A stretch of DNA of 64,000 nucleotides, taken from NCBI GenBank assembly GCA_016929065.1, contig JAFGJO010000065.1, positions 1-64,000 of the forward strand. The letters run 5' to 3'. This DNA comes from Spirochaetales bacterium (lineage in GTDB: Bacteria; Spirochaetota; Spirochaetia; SZUA-6; RPPD01). How positions within the stretch are numbered: the stretch's first letter is position 1; each line of letters starts with the position of its first letter. Positions 29,021-36,200 of the stretch are shown here, in pieces. The position numbers were made by a program, and so were the translations under genes. The notes beneath the pieces are model-generated. The model was given only the letters and a program-made list of their open reading frames with translations. It did no database searches and was not told the DNA's origin.

Positions 29021-29056
29021 AAAAAAAGCAGGCTGTAAAAGGCCTGCTTTTTTTTA
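29021..29056 (+). terminator. Rho-independent terminator after hppA
   Basis: Stem AGCAGGC (29027-29033) with GCCTGCT (29042-29048), 8-base loop, extended by A/T pairs and followed by a run of T. Confidence 0.9.
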
Positions 29057-29084
29057 TGGCCATCGGTGATTGCTCCCTTATAAC

Positions 29085-29096
29085 GGGGACGGAGGA
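29085..29096 (+). repeat. GGGGACGGAGGA word, copy 9 (intergenic)
   Basis: Exact copy 29 bases after the hppA terminator, unconnected to any hairpin. The rest of the hppA-amt gap to 29347 is AT-rich, with a small dyad CTAC-N6-GTAG at 29185-29198. Confidence 0.75.
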
Positions 29097-29347
29097 TTCC
29101 ACCCGATGGAAATTCAAATACACTGAAAATGAATGAAAAGAAAATACAATTTTGTAACCAATATGTAAAATTTCAGAGTTGATCCTACGAATTTGTAGCA
29201 TATAGAGATTTTCAATAGATAATTTTCTTATGCTGCTATTTAAAATCCTTCATTTTTTCCATAAATATCCACAATTTCAGAGCTGATTTGAAAAATAATG
29301 GCTTTTTTTTTCAAAAAATACGGCTGATTATCAGTTTTTCTCAATAT

Positions 29348-29363
29348 TGGCATATCAATTGCA
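29348..29363 (+). promoter_or_regulatory. Sigma-54 promoter of amt-glnK
   Basis: TGGCAT-N5-TTGCA with the -24 GG and -12 GC at correct spacing, against consensus TGGCAC-N5-TTGCW. It ends 42 bases before the amt ATG, so transcription would start near 29375. Sigma-54 control of amt-glnK is the classic nitrogen-limitation arrangement and needs an enhancer-binding activator, not encoded in this window. Confidence 0.78.
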
Positions 29364-29405
29364 GTATAAATATTGAGCATTGGAAAATTACAAGGAGGGA
29401 GTTGT

Positions 29406-30806
29406 ATGTTCTTTATAAAAAACAGACTCTGGAAGAGAGGAATATTTGTTATTTTTTTCCTCTTGATTTCGGCTTCTTTTATAGTTGCTGAGACCACATT
29501 AACACTTCCGGAAACTTTAAAAATAGCACTTGATACGGTTTGGGTGCTATTTGCTACATTTCTAATCTTTTTCATGAATCTTGGTTTTGCGATGGTGGAA
29601 TCAGGGTTATGCCGGGCAAAAAACACCGTGAATATCCTGGCAAAAAACTTTATTGTTTTTTCAGTCGCTTCGATATCATTCTGGATCATTGGTTTCGGTC
29701 TGATGTTCGGTAATGGTAATGAATTTATCGGACTTGAAGGAGTATTTTTTGTCACAGGGACGGATGCGAGCCCAATGATAAATGAAGCATACACTGGAGC
29801 ATACACAGCACTTTCATGGACAAGTGTGCCTCTCTGGGCGAAATTTATCTTTCAATTAGCCTTTGCAGGAACAGCAGCGACCATCGTGTCCGGTGTTGTT
29901 GCAGAAAGAGTAAAATTTCACTCTTTTATCATCTTTTCATTTATACTCATAGCTGTTATGTACCCAATTACCGGCCATTGGATATGGGGTGGCGGATGGC
30001 TTCAATCCATGAAATTTTTTGATTTTGCCGGATCTACAGTCGTTCACTCTGTGGGTGGCTGGGCTGGACTTGCAGCGGTACTTTTCCTGGGACCTCGTTA
30101 TGGGAAATATCGTGCGGACGGGACTTCTAACATGATGCCTGGACACAATATGTCAACCGCAACATTGGGAGCCCTTGTTCTGTGGTTTGGATGGTTTGGA
30201 TTTAATCCTGGTTCGACGATGGCTGTTGGGGACGGAGGCGCAATTGCACATATCGTTGTGACAACGAACACAGCGGCTGTCATGGCAGTTGCGAGCGCAA
30301 CTATTACCTCGTGGGTTATCCAAAAGAAACCCGATCTCTCCATGATTTTAAATGGAGCTTTAGCAGGCCTGGTTGCAATAACTGCACCCTGTGCGTTTGT
30401 CAGTGTACCAGGAGCCGCAATAATTGGACTGATTGCAGGTTGTATCGTGGTTCTGGCTGTCTTATTCTTTGATAAAATCAAGATTGACGACCCTGTCGGT
30501 GCATTATCAGTCCATCTCCTGAACGGAATTTGGGGAACACTCGCAGTTGGCCTCTTCGCAATCGATGGTATCACCGGAACACCAACTGGAAATGGATTAT
30601 TTGCTGGCGGTGGATTTTCACTTCTCGCGACCCAGGCCATTGGTGTTCTGGCAGTTGGAGCATTTACCTTTGGCGGCTCTGCACTTGTATGGGGAATCCT
30701 GAAGGCGACAATTGGTATCCGCGTACCTCAAGCCGAAGAAATTAAAGGTCTAGATATTGGTGAACATGGCGGAGAAGCCTATAATGGTTTTCAGATAATC
30801 AACTAA
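29406..30806 (+). CDS. amt: Ammonium transporter Amt
   Basis: 466 residues from the ATG at 29406 behind AAGGAGGG (the open frame runs back to 29373). Trimeric ammonium channel of the inner membrane. Eleven or so membrane segments after a cleavable-looking signal; family features include MNLGFAMVESGLCRAKN, the pore His in VHSVGGWAGLAA and the second His in VHLLNGIWGTLAVGLF. Followed by glnK, the usual partner whose T-loop blocks the channel. One word copy is read as Gly-Asp-Gly-Gly. Confidence 0.95.
   Translation: MFFIKNRLWKRGIFVIFFLLISASFIVAETTLTLPETLKIALDTVWVLFATFLIFFMNLGFAMVESGLCRAKNTVNILAKNFIVFSVASISFWIIGFGLMFGNGNEFIGLEGVFFVTGTDASPMINEAYTGAYTALSWTSVPLWAKFIFQLAFAGTAATIVSGVVAERVKFHSFIIFSFILIAVMYPITGHWIWGGGWLQSMKFFDFAGSTVVHSVGGWAGLAAVLFLGPRYGKYRADGTSNMMPGHNMSTATLGALVLWFGWFGFNPGSTMAVGDGGAIAHIVVTTNTAAVMAVASATITSWVIQKKPDLSMILNGALAGLVAITAPCAFVSVPGAAIIGLIAGCIVVLAVLFFDKIKIDDPVGALSVHLLNGIWGTLAVGLFAIDGITGTPTGNGLFAGGGFSLLATQAIGVLAVGAFTFGGSALVWGILKATIGIRVPQAEEIKGLDIGEHGGEAYNGFQIIN
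30228..30238 (+). repeat. GGGGACGGAGG word, copy 10 (in amt)
   Basis: Read as Gly-Asp-Gly-Gly in the Amt protein, a third frame of the word. Confidence 0.65.
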
Positions 30807-30810
30807 AGGA

Positions 30811-30821
30811 GGGACGGAGGA
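30811..30821 (+). repeat. GGGACGGAGGA word, copy 11 (glnK leader)
   Basis: Occupies the last 11 bases before the glnK TTG. The functional ribosome site AAAGGAGG (30805-30812) overlaps its left edge; the GGAGGA of the word is too close to the start to serve. Confidence 0.75.
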
Positions 30822-31163
30822 TTGAAATTAATAGTAGCATTAATACAGCCACATAAACTTGAAGATGTAAAGAAAGCCCTTTTTGCTGCAGAGGTGCATA
30901 AAATGACTGTATCATCAGTACTGGGGTGCGGACAACAAAAAGGGTATACTGAAAATTACCGCGGAGTAATTTCTGAGATCAATTTACTGAAGAAAATACG
31001 ACTGGAAATTGCGGTGAATGACAATTTTGTTGACCCGACAGTGAAGGCAATTATAGAAGGTGCAAAAACCGGCAATATCGGCGATGGTAAAATATTCATA
31101 ACCAACCTGACCGAATGTATCAGAATTAGAACTGGTGAAACGGGGCACGAAGCCATTGGCTAA
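30822..31163 (+). CDS. glnK: PII nitrogen regulatory protein (GlnK/GlnB), T-loop Tyr51 absent
   Basis: 113 residues, TTG start with AAAGGAGG 9 bases upstream. Trimeric PII protein that binds ATP/ADP and 2-oxoglutarate and here probably gates Amt, being its co-transcribed neighbour. B-loop region [10 protein letters not shown] and C-terminal IRIRTGE are intact. The T-loop reads [20 protein letters not shown]. Aligned to E. coli GlnB (YRGAEYMVD), the uridylylated Tyr51 position holds Ser. Uridylylation at that site is therefore not expected; control may be by ligands only or by Ser modification as in cyanobacteria (inference). Confidence 0.93.
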   Translation: MKLIVALIQPHKLEDVKKALFAAEVHKMTVSSVLGCGQQKGYTENYRGVISEINLLKKIRLEIAVNDNFVDPTVKAIIEGAKTGNIGDGKIFITNLTECIRIRTGETGHEAIG

Positions 31164-31190
31164 CAGGGTCGGAGGATATTTTTCAAAAAT

Positions 31191-31218
31191 GGGCTGCTGA
31201 AAAGCGGCTCTTTTTTTT
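31191..31218 (+). terminator. Rho-independent terminator after glnK
   Basis: GGGCTGCT-GAAA-AGCGGCTC with two G-U pairs, then eight T. Closes the amt-glnK unit. An imperfect dispersed word (GGGTCGGAGGA, 31166-31176) lies just before it. Confidence 0.85.
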
Positions 31219-31317
31219 ATAGTTATACTAATTTTTTTTAATGTTTTGAAAGCACCATACCAATTTCATATGTAATTGTATTTATAAAAATTATTATAAA
31301 GAAAAAAGAGGTGCATC

Positions 31318-31845
31318 ATGAGAAAACCAAGACAATTACGGGAGCATGCAAAGTATCACGTCACCGCTCGGGCGAATCGACAGGAAATGATTTTTCACTC
31401 TGAGGTAATAAAGCAATTATTTCTTGAAACTATATCACGTGCAAAAAGAAAGTTCAATTTCACAATCTATCATTTTTGTATAATGGGGAATCACATCCAT
31501 TTCATTCTTCAACCCCATAAAGGTCAGAATTTGTCCCGAATAATGCAATGGATATTAAGTGTATTTGCTGTCCGATTCAACAGCACATTTAAATTAAAGG
31601 GGCATGTATGGTATGATCGTTTTACAAGTAAAATTATTGAAAGTGTACGCCAATTTATTTCAACTTTTGAATATATTACTCACAATCCGCAAAAAGCAAA
31701 TTTGGTAAAAGATATCTTTTTGTATGAATACTGCGCACTGAACCATTATAAACACTCCAACTATAAAATCGTTGATCCGCCGGATACTCTGTTACTTCTA
31801 TTATTTCCCCAATATATGATGCAGCAATTACAGATCACAGATTAA
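31318..31845 (+). CDS. RAYT-type Y1 transposase (IS200-like, REP-associated)
   Basis: 175 residues, ATG behind AGAGGTG. Single-strand HUH endonuclease: the metal-binding pair is in MGNHIHFIL and the probable catalytic Tyr in FEYITHNPQKANLV. The N-terminal PRQLREHAKYHVTARANRQ and the single-copy, terminal-repeat-free setting fit the RAYT class, which is domesticated or acts on short dispersed REP sequences, not on itself. It sits between an imperfect copy of the GGGACGGAGG word (31166, plus) and a perfect one (32083, minus). It may be the enzyme that spread the word, or may bind it (inference). Confidence 0.9.
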   Translation: MRKPRQLREHAKYHVTARANRQEMIFHSEVIKQLFLETISRAKRKFNFTIYHFCIMGNHIHFILQPHKGQNLSRIMQWILSVFAVRFNSTFKLKGHVWYDRFTSKIIESVRQFISTFEYITHNPQKANLVKDIFLYEYCALNHYKHSNYKIVDPPDTLLLLLFPQYMMQQLQITD

Positions 31846-32146
31846 TTGACTTTGTTGATTATTATTCTTTCAACTCTAAAATACAGGAATTAAACATCTG
31901 GTAAAAGCAGCATTTGCAGGTTTCTAAAGTCGAATAATTTCAGTACTTTTTTCTCAGCGATTATTTAATAGCTGTTCGAACAAACAGGGTTCATCACAAT
32001 TGATTAAAATAATTAATTATTTGTAAAGTTGAACTGGGGCATCATTATTCTTGTTATTATGTTCAGCTTTTTTATTTTTTATCCTCCGTCCCCAAATACC
32101 GTTTCATATTAGGTTTTTTCCATATTTTGATATTATATTAAAGGCT
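31846..32146. other. Gap downstream of the RAYT gene
   Basis: About 300 AT-rich bases. The only recognisable feature is word copy 12 at 32083; I find no REP-like palindrome or terminal repeat. Confidence 0.5.
32083..32094 (-). repeat. GGGGACGGAGGA word, copy 12 (intergenic)
   Basis: Exact TCCTCCGTCCCC, 238 bases after the RAYT stop and 53 before the FHA-transglycosylase start. Confidence 0.75.
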
Positions 32147-33166
32147 ATGAATGAATTACTCGTGACTCTGCCAGCAGGAAATCAGATTACCCTTCAAAAA
32201 GGTAAAACAATCATTGGCAGAAATTCTAACTCCGATATTTCTCTTTCAGACATGCATGTAAGCGGGACTCATTGTGAAATTTACCGAAAGGGATATTCCT
32301 TTTTCATCAAAGATTTAGCGTCAACAAACGGAACATTTGTGAACGGAAACAGAATAGCAGATGAAGTTAAACTTAAAAACAATGATACTATTTCACTTGG
32401 TCAGAAAACTGCCGCATTCCAGTTTCGAGGTGAACTCATTTCATTCCCTCTCTTGCTTAGAAAAACACGAAACCCTTTTTTCTTCATACCTGTAATTTCT
32501 GGCTGTGCAATTATTATATTCCTTTTACTCTATTTTCTTGTTTTCATGAATATGGGTAAAATTGATATTCGGAAAGAGATTCAACGGCTTCAGGAAGTGC
32601 ACGGACCAGGAATGGTTCCTCAAGATCAAGAAATCATGACCCTAATAGAGAAAACTACAGAACAAGTGAGAAATGACCCCACATACGGGGACACACTGAA
32701 AAAGAAACAAAATTATGCTCCGATTGTGGATCCAATTTTAAAAAATAACAACCTGTCAACAGACTTCTCGTATATAATCTGGGCAGAATCTCATTTTAAC
32801 CCATTCTCACAAAACCAGTTTTCTGGCGCACGAGGAATGTGGCAGCTCATGCCTGCGACCGCACGGCATTACGGCTTGATTATATCAAAATCTGTAGATG
32901 AACGAATGGATCCGAAAAGATCCACCGAGGCTGCGGCCTTATACCTGAATGATATCAGCTCAATTTTTGGTAAAGACTCATTCCTTCTGATTTTGGCAGC
33001 ATATAATGCAGGTGATGGTGCGATAGTATATGCATTAAAACAAATTAATAATCCAGATAAAGACCGGACATTTTGGTATTTGTATAAAAATAATCTCATA
33101 CCGGCCGAGACAAAATCCTATGTTCTAAAAATACTCGCACTGATGATAATTTCATATTCAGAATAA
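32147..33166 (+). CDS. FHA domain - membrane segment - lytic transglycosylase fusion
   Basis: 339 residues from the ATG at 32147; the open frame runs 96 bases further back but the FHA domain starts right after this Met. Residues about 15-90 form an FHA phosphothreonine-binding domain (GRNSNSDISLSD, VSGTHCEI, DLASTNGTFVNG). One hydrophobic helix follows at about 115-140, then a Slt/MltE-type transglycosylase domain at about 205-335 (catalytic Glu in IIWAESHFNP, then GARGMWQLMPATARHYG and AAYNAGDG). Topology would put FHA in the cytoplasm and the peptidoglycan-cleaving domain outside. That couples Ser/Thr-phosphorylation signalling to wall cleavage (inference). Confidence 0.88.
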   Translation: MNELLVTLPAGNQITLQKGKTIIGRNSNSDISLSDMHVSGTHCEIYRKGYSFFIKDLASTNGTFVNGNRIADEVKLKNNDTISLGQKTAAFQFRGELISFPLLLRKTRNPFFFIPVISGCAIIIFLLLYFLVFMNMGKIDIRKEIQRLQEVHGPGMVPQDQEIMTLIEKTTEQVRNDPTYGDTLKKKQNYAPIVDPILKNNNLSTDFSYIIWAESHFNPFSQNQFSGARGMWQLMPATARHYGLIISKSVDERMDPKRSTEAAALYLNDISSIFGKDSFLLILAAYNAGDGAIVYALKQINNPDKDRTFWYLYKNNLIPAETKSYVLKILALMIISYSE

Positions 33167-33182
33167 TATGAAATTATCATCG
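33142..33182. terminator. Perfect 17-bp hairpin over the stop codon of the FHA-transglycosylase gene
   Basis: GATGATAATTTCATATT (33142-33158) pairs perfectly with 33165-33181 around a 6-base loop. The gene's stop codon (33164-33166) lies at the base of the loop. AT-rich, without a T run on the plus strand. Between convergent genes, probably a bidirectional terminator or 3'-end stabiliser. Confidence 0.65.
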
Positions 33183-33184
33183 TG

Positions 33185-33194
33185 CCTCCGTCCC
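33185..33194 (-). repeat. GGGACGGAGG word, copy 13 (intergenic)
   Basis: CCTCCGTCCC three bases after the hairpin, six before the end of the convergent gene. Confidence 0.7.
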
Positions 33195-33200
33195 TTTTAT

Positions 33201-34178
33201 TTACAATTCTTTAATTTCCATATAGACCAGTGTCTGATTCAATAACTGATAGGCAATTTCACCAAAGGTTACAGGCCCTTTTAAATCTCCGGTTTTTTTT
33301 CCTTCAAGCTCTGAATACAGATAATTCAAAATACAATTACACGAAAAAACCGTTTTCAGGGATCCTTTTGGGATACATGATGTAAACTCCTCAATATAAT
33401 TGCGAACAGGCGCGGCAATTCTATACTCGACACCGGGGAATACCGGCGCATAGAAATTTACCGTTTGTGTATCTTGATCAACTGCCTGAAAACTTACATT
33501 GATCATCGATCCATGGTAATCAGCCACAAGGGGAAGTTTTGTATCGATCTTTCCCTTCATTAGATAATCAGCAAAATTGATTTGCTGATTATTAACGAAA
33601 CAATCTTTTACAGAAAATCCCTTTTTGGGGAAAGTGATGGTATCGCCTGTGCCCTGTGTAAATAAATTTATGATGCCGATTTGGGCGATAAAATTATCCG
33701 GCAATGATCCATGAAGGACCACAGCTTTGTTATCGGACTTTTCACCAGTTAATCCATTAAATACTTTTGGGGTCTCTTTGCCCAAATCAGCCAAATCTAT
33801 TCCCGAAATCCACCCGATGATTGGTTTCAGGAATATGTCAGTATAGTTTGACGCATTTTCAGCATATTGAATATGGACATCACTGCTTGCCGGAATAATG
33901 ATAATTGAACATCCATTAATACTTGCATCTATCGGAATATTTTCGAGAGTGGCGGTATTATAATATTTTATTGCTTCAAGCTTCAGATATTCCGGAAGTT
34001 CGGTAATGAAGACTTTTCCCCTGGAAAACTCACCACCTCCGTCCCCAATAAAATAAGGAATAGTTCCTCCAATCCAATTTCCCTTCGGTAACCTGGATAA
34101 TAATGCTTCATCGCCAGCCAGACTGAGCACTTTTCCAGACTCTATATATTTTCGGGCTTCTTCAATTGTAACAAGCAT
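33201..34178 (-). CDS. Conserved protein of unknown function, FIST/DUF6976-like
   Basis: 325 residues; ATG at 34178 behind GGAGGAG. No signal peptide or membrane helix, so cytoplasmic. The segment LPKGNWIGGTIPYF near the N-terminus and the Cys-containing KTVFSCNCILNYLYSELEG near the C-terminus resemble proteins I recall as FIST-like sensory or DUF6976 proteins; this is recollection, not a search. It follows the small gene at 34180-34410 with a one-base gap, so the two are co-translated. A word copy is read as Gly-Asp-Gly-Gly near residue 47. Confidence 0.5.
   Translation of the reverse strand: MLVTIEEARKYIESGKVLSLAGDEALLSRLPKGNWIGGTIPYFIGDGGGEFSRGKVFITELPEYLKLEAIKYYNTATLENIPIDASINGCSIIIIPASSDVHIQYAENASNYTDIFLKPIIGWISGIDLADLGKETPKVFNGLTGEKSDNKAVVLHGSLPDNFIAQIGIINLFTQGTGDTITFPKKGFSVKDCFVNNQQINFADYLMKGKIDTKLPLVADYHGSMINVSFQAVDQDTQTVNFYAPVFPGVEYRIAAPVRNYIEEFTSCIPKGSLKTVFSCNCILNYLYSELEGKKTGDLKGPVTFGEIAYQLLNQTLVYMEIKEL
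34036..34046 (-). repeat. GGGGACGGAGG word, copy 14 (in FIST-like gene)
   Basis: Read Gly-Asp-Gly-Gly in the gene frame. Confidence 0.7.
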
Positions 34179-34179
34179 A

Positions 34180-34410
34180 TTAATCTCCTCCGAATAATGT
34201 TTTTATATCTTCATTAAAAACCTTTTCATATTTAAGAAAAAAACTTCTCATCTCTGCTGAATAACTTTTCAATGCTTTGGATGACGAATCACTTTTCAAG
34301 GATCTTGAAAGTCTGGAAATCATCAATCCTGCCGCAATTGCCTTAAAATTATGGTTTATCTCGCCTTTCAGTATCTTTATCCATCGCGGATCTTCAACCG
34401 GGGGAATCAT
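34180..34410 (-). CDS. Small conserved-looking protein, partner of the FIST-like gene
   Basis: 76 residues from the ATG at 34410, preferred over 34425 because AGGAGGT lies 4 bases before it. MIPPVEDPRWIKILKGEINHNF starts a basic, helical protein with no membrane segment and no motif I recognise. One base separates it from the next gene, so a joint function is likely. Unknown role. Confidence 0.6.
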   Translation of the reverse strand: MIPPVEDPRWIKILKGEINHNFKAIAAGLMISRLSRSLKSDSSSKALKSYSAEMRSFFLKYEKVFNEDIKTLFGGD

Positions 34411-34491
34411 ACAGACCTCCTGCATTGTTTTTCTATTTATTATTGTATGAATTCTTTACTAAATTGCAAATCTACTTAAAAAATCCGCAGA

Positions 34492-34502
34492 GGGACGGAG
34501 GA
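34492..34502 (+). repeat. GGGACGGAGGA word, copy 15 (intergenic)
   Basis: Seven bases upstream of the -35 box of the GH43 gene. Confidence 0.75.
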
Positions 34503-34509
34503 ATTATAA

Positions 34510-34538
34510 TTGACTTGAAAATAAACACGGGATAAGAT
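34510..34538 (+). promoter_or_regulatory. Promoter of the GH43 gene
   Basis: TTGACT (34510-34515), 17 bases, TAAGAT (34533-34538); the ATG with GGAAAGGA follows 20 bases on, giving a very short leader. Confidence 0.6.
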
Positions 34539-34558
34539 CATTTGCTGGAAAGGAATTC

Positions 34559-36166
34559 ATGAACCAGAACAGACAGTATCACAATCCAATATTGCGGGGA
34601 TTTTACCCCGATCCATCAATTGTACGGGTACATGACGACTTTTTCATGGTGAACTCAACTTTTGAATACTTCCCTGCAATCGTCATTTCACACTCCAAAG
34701 ATATGGTAAACTGGCGGACAATTGGTCATGCATTGACCAGGAACGATCAGATTGATCTGACAGGAATTGAAGACTCTCATGGATTTTGGGCTCCCGACAT
34801 TTCTTTTCATGATGGGACCTTCTATATTTTTGTGACACTTCGTCTGAACGGGCATGTAACCGAATCAGCCGGTAAAACCATCCGTAGACAGGTTGTGATA
34901 TCCAGTAAAAATCCAGGAGGTCCATACTCTCATCCGATTTTCATTGATATTGATGGTATTGATCCAAGTCATTTCATTGATGACGATGGGAAACATTATA
35001 TAGTTCTCAATCCCGGGGCAAGATTAGTACAATTGAATGACACCTGCACGGCATCTGTTGGAGACCCGGTCACAATATGGAAGGGAACCGGGCTCCCGTG
35101 CCCCGAGGCCCCACATATTCTGAAAAAAGATGGCTGGTATTATTGTATACTTGCGGAAGGGGGGACTGGATATGACCATCAGGTATCCGCTGCAAGGGCC
35201 AGCAAACTGTTGGGGCCCTATGAGCCGAGCCCATATAACCCGGTAATGGTCCAGACCGATCCGTCAGGGATGATTCAGCGTGCCGGACATGGAAAACTGA
35301 TCGAGACACAACACGGTGATTGGTGGATGGTTTATTTATGCAGTCGAAAAAATGATGGGAATTTTACTACTCTTGGCCGCGAGACCGCCCTGGATCCAGT
35401 TCAATGGACAAATGACGGCTGGTTTACTGTAAATAATGGTAAGGGCCCCAGTACAAAACAGATTTGCCCCAATTTGCCGGAATCCTCCGTCCCCTGCTTC
35501 TCTCTTGACGATTTTGATTCAACAACTCTTCACTCCGCATGGCAATTTGTAAGAAATCCTGATAATGAACTTTGGTCACTTGCAGCACGGCCTGGACACT
35601 TGCGACTTATTGCTGCAAATGCACCTCTTGGCAGTCTTCATGCAAAAAACATTCTTCTACGAAGAGAGCAACACTTTTTTTTCACTGCAACAGTAAAATT
35701 GCAATTTAATCCATCACTTCCCGGACATGAAGCCGGCCTGGTTGCATATCATGGCAGACACTGCTTTATCAAGATTTTCCTTACCTTTGAAAATGGATTA
35801 ATTATAAAAGCTGAAGAAAATCGAAACGATATTTCGTCATTAATTGGATCCTCCATCCCTCTTTCTAAAACTACTGTCTATCTACAAATGCTGGTGACAC
35901 GCCAAAAAAGGGAATGTCTGTACAGTAGAGACAATCATAACTGGATGAGCCTTGGGATAGTAAATGACGCTACATTTTTGTCGAATGAAGGTGTACACAT
36001 TGGAAAACACCACACAGGGACACTTATAGGGATATATGCGACGGACGGGGAGACCGGGGAACGGTTAATTGCTGATTTTGACTGGTTTAAATATATTGGA
36101 ACTGATGACAAGGAAGACCTCCGTCCCTCAAACACGGCTCCCACGCGACAGGTGATTCACCCTTGA
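34559..36166 (+). CDS. Glycoside hydrolase family 43 (beta-xylosidase/alpha-L-arabinofuranosidase)
   Basis: 535 residues without signal peptide, so an intracellular enzyme trimming imported xylo- or arabino-oligosaccharides. Five-bladed propeller with the catalytic base Asp in GFYPDPS near residue 18, the pKa-modulating Asp in DGIDPSHFID near 140, and the acid Glu in CPEAPHIL near 182. A C-terminal beta-sandwich (about 330-520) is typical of the xylosidase subfamilies. Two word copies lie in the sandwich region, read as SSVP at the domain junction and LRP near the C-terminus. Genes on either side point to plant-polysaccharide use, with LacI-like sensors nearby. Confidence 0.93.
   Translation: MNQNRQYHNPILRGFYPDPSIVRVHDDFFMVNSTFEYFPAIVISHSKDMVNWRTIGHALTRNDQIDLTGIEDSHGFWAPDISFHDGTFYIFVTLRLNGHVTESAGKTIRRQVVISSKNPGGPYSHPIFIDIDGIDPSHFIDDDGKHYIVLNPGARLVQLNDTCTASVGDPVTIWKGTGLPCPEAPHILKKDGWYYCILAEGGTGYDHQVSAARASKLLGPYEPSPYNPVMVQTDPSGMIQRAGHGKLIETQHGDWWMVYLCSRKNDGNFTTLGRETALDPVQWTNDGWFTVNNGKGPSTKQICPNLPESSVPCFSLDDFDSTTLHSAWQFVRNPDNELWSLAARPGHLRLIAANAPLGSLHAKNILLRREQHFFFTATVKLQFNPSLPGHEAGLVAYHGRHCFIKIFLTFENGLIIKAEENRNDISSLIGSSIPLSKTTVYLQMLVTRQKRECLYSRDNHNWMSLGIVNDATFLSNEGVHIGKHHTGTLIGIYATDGETGERLIADFDWFKYIGTDDKEDLRPSNTAPTRQVIHP
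35483..35494 (-). repeat. GGGGACGGAGGA word, copy 16 (in GH43 gene)
   Basis: Read Ser-Ser-Val-Pro at the linker between propeller and sandwich. A one-mismatch copy (TCCTCCATCCCT) follows at 35849. Confidence 0.7.
36118..36127 (-). repeat. GGGACGGAGG word, copy 17 (in GH43 gene)
   Basis: Read Leu-Arg-Pro in the C-terminal tail of the GH43 protein. Confidence 0.65.
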
Positions 36167-36200
36167 TCCTAAAAGTTTTTTACGATAGATTGTTCATCTT

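Noticed and set aside
31846-32146. REP palindromes or terminal repeats around the RAYT gene
   Set aside because: Only weak dyads such as CTGTT...AACAG near 31972 are present; none is repeated elsewhere in the window.
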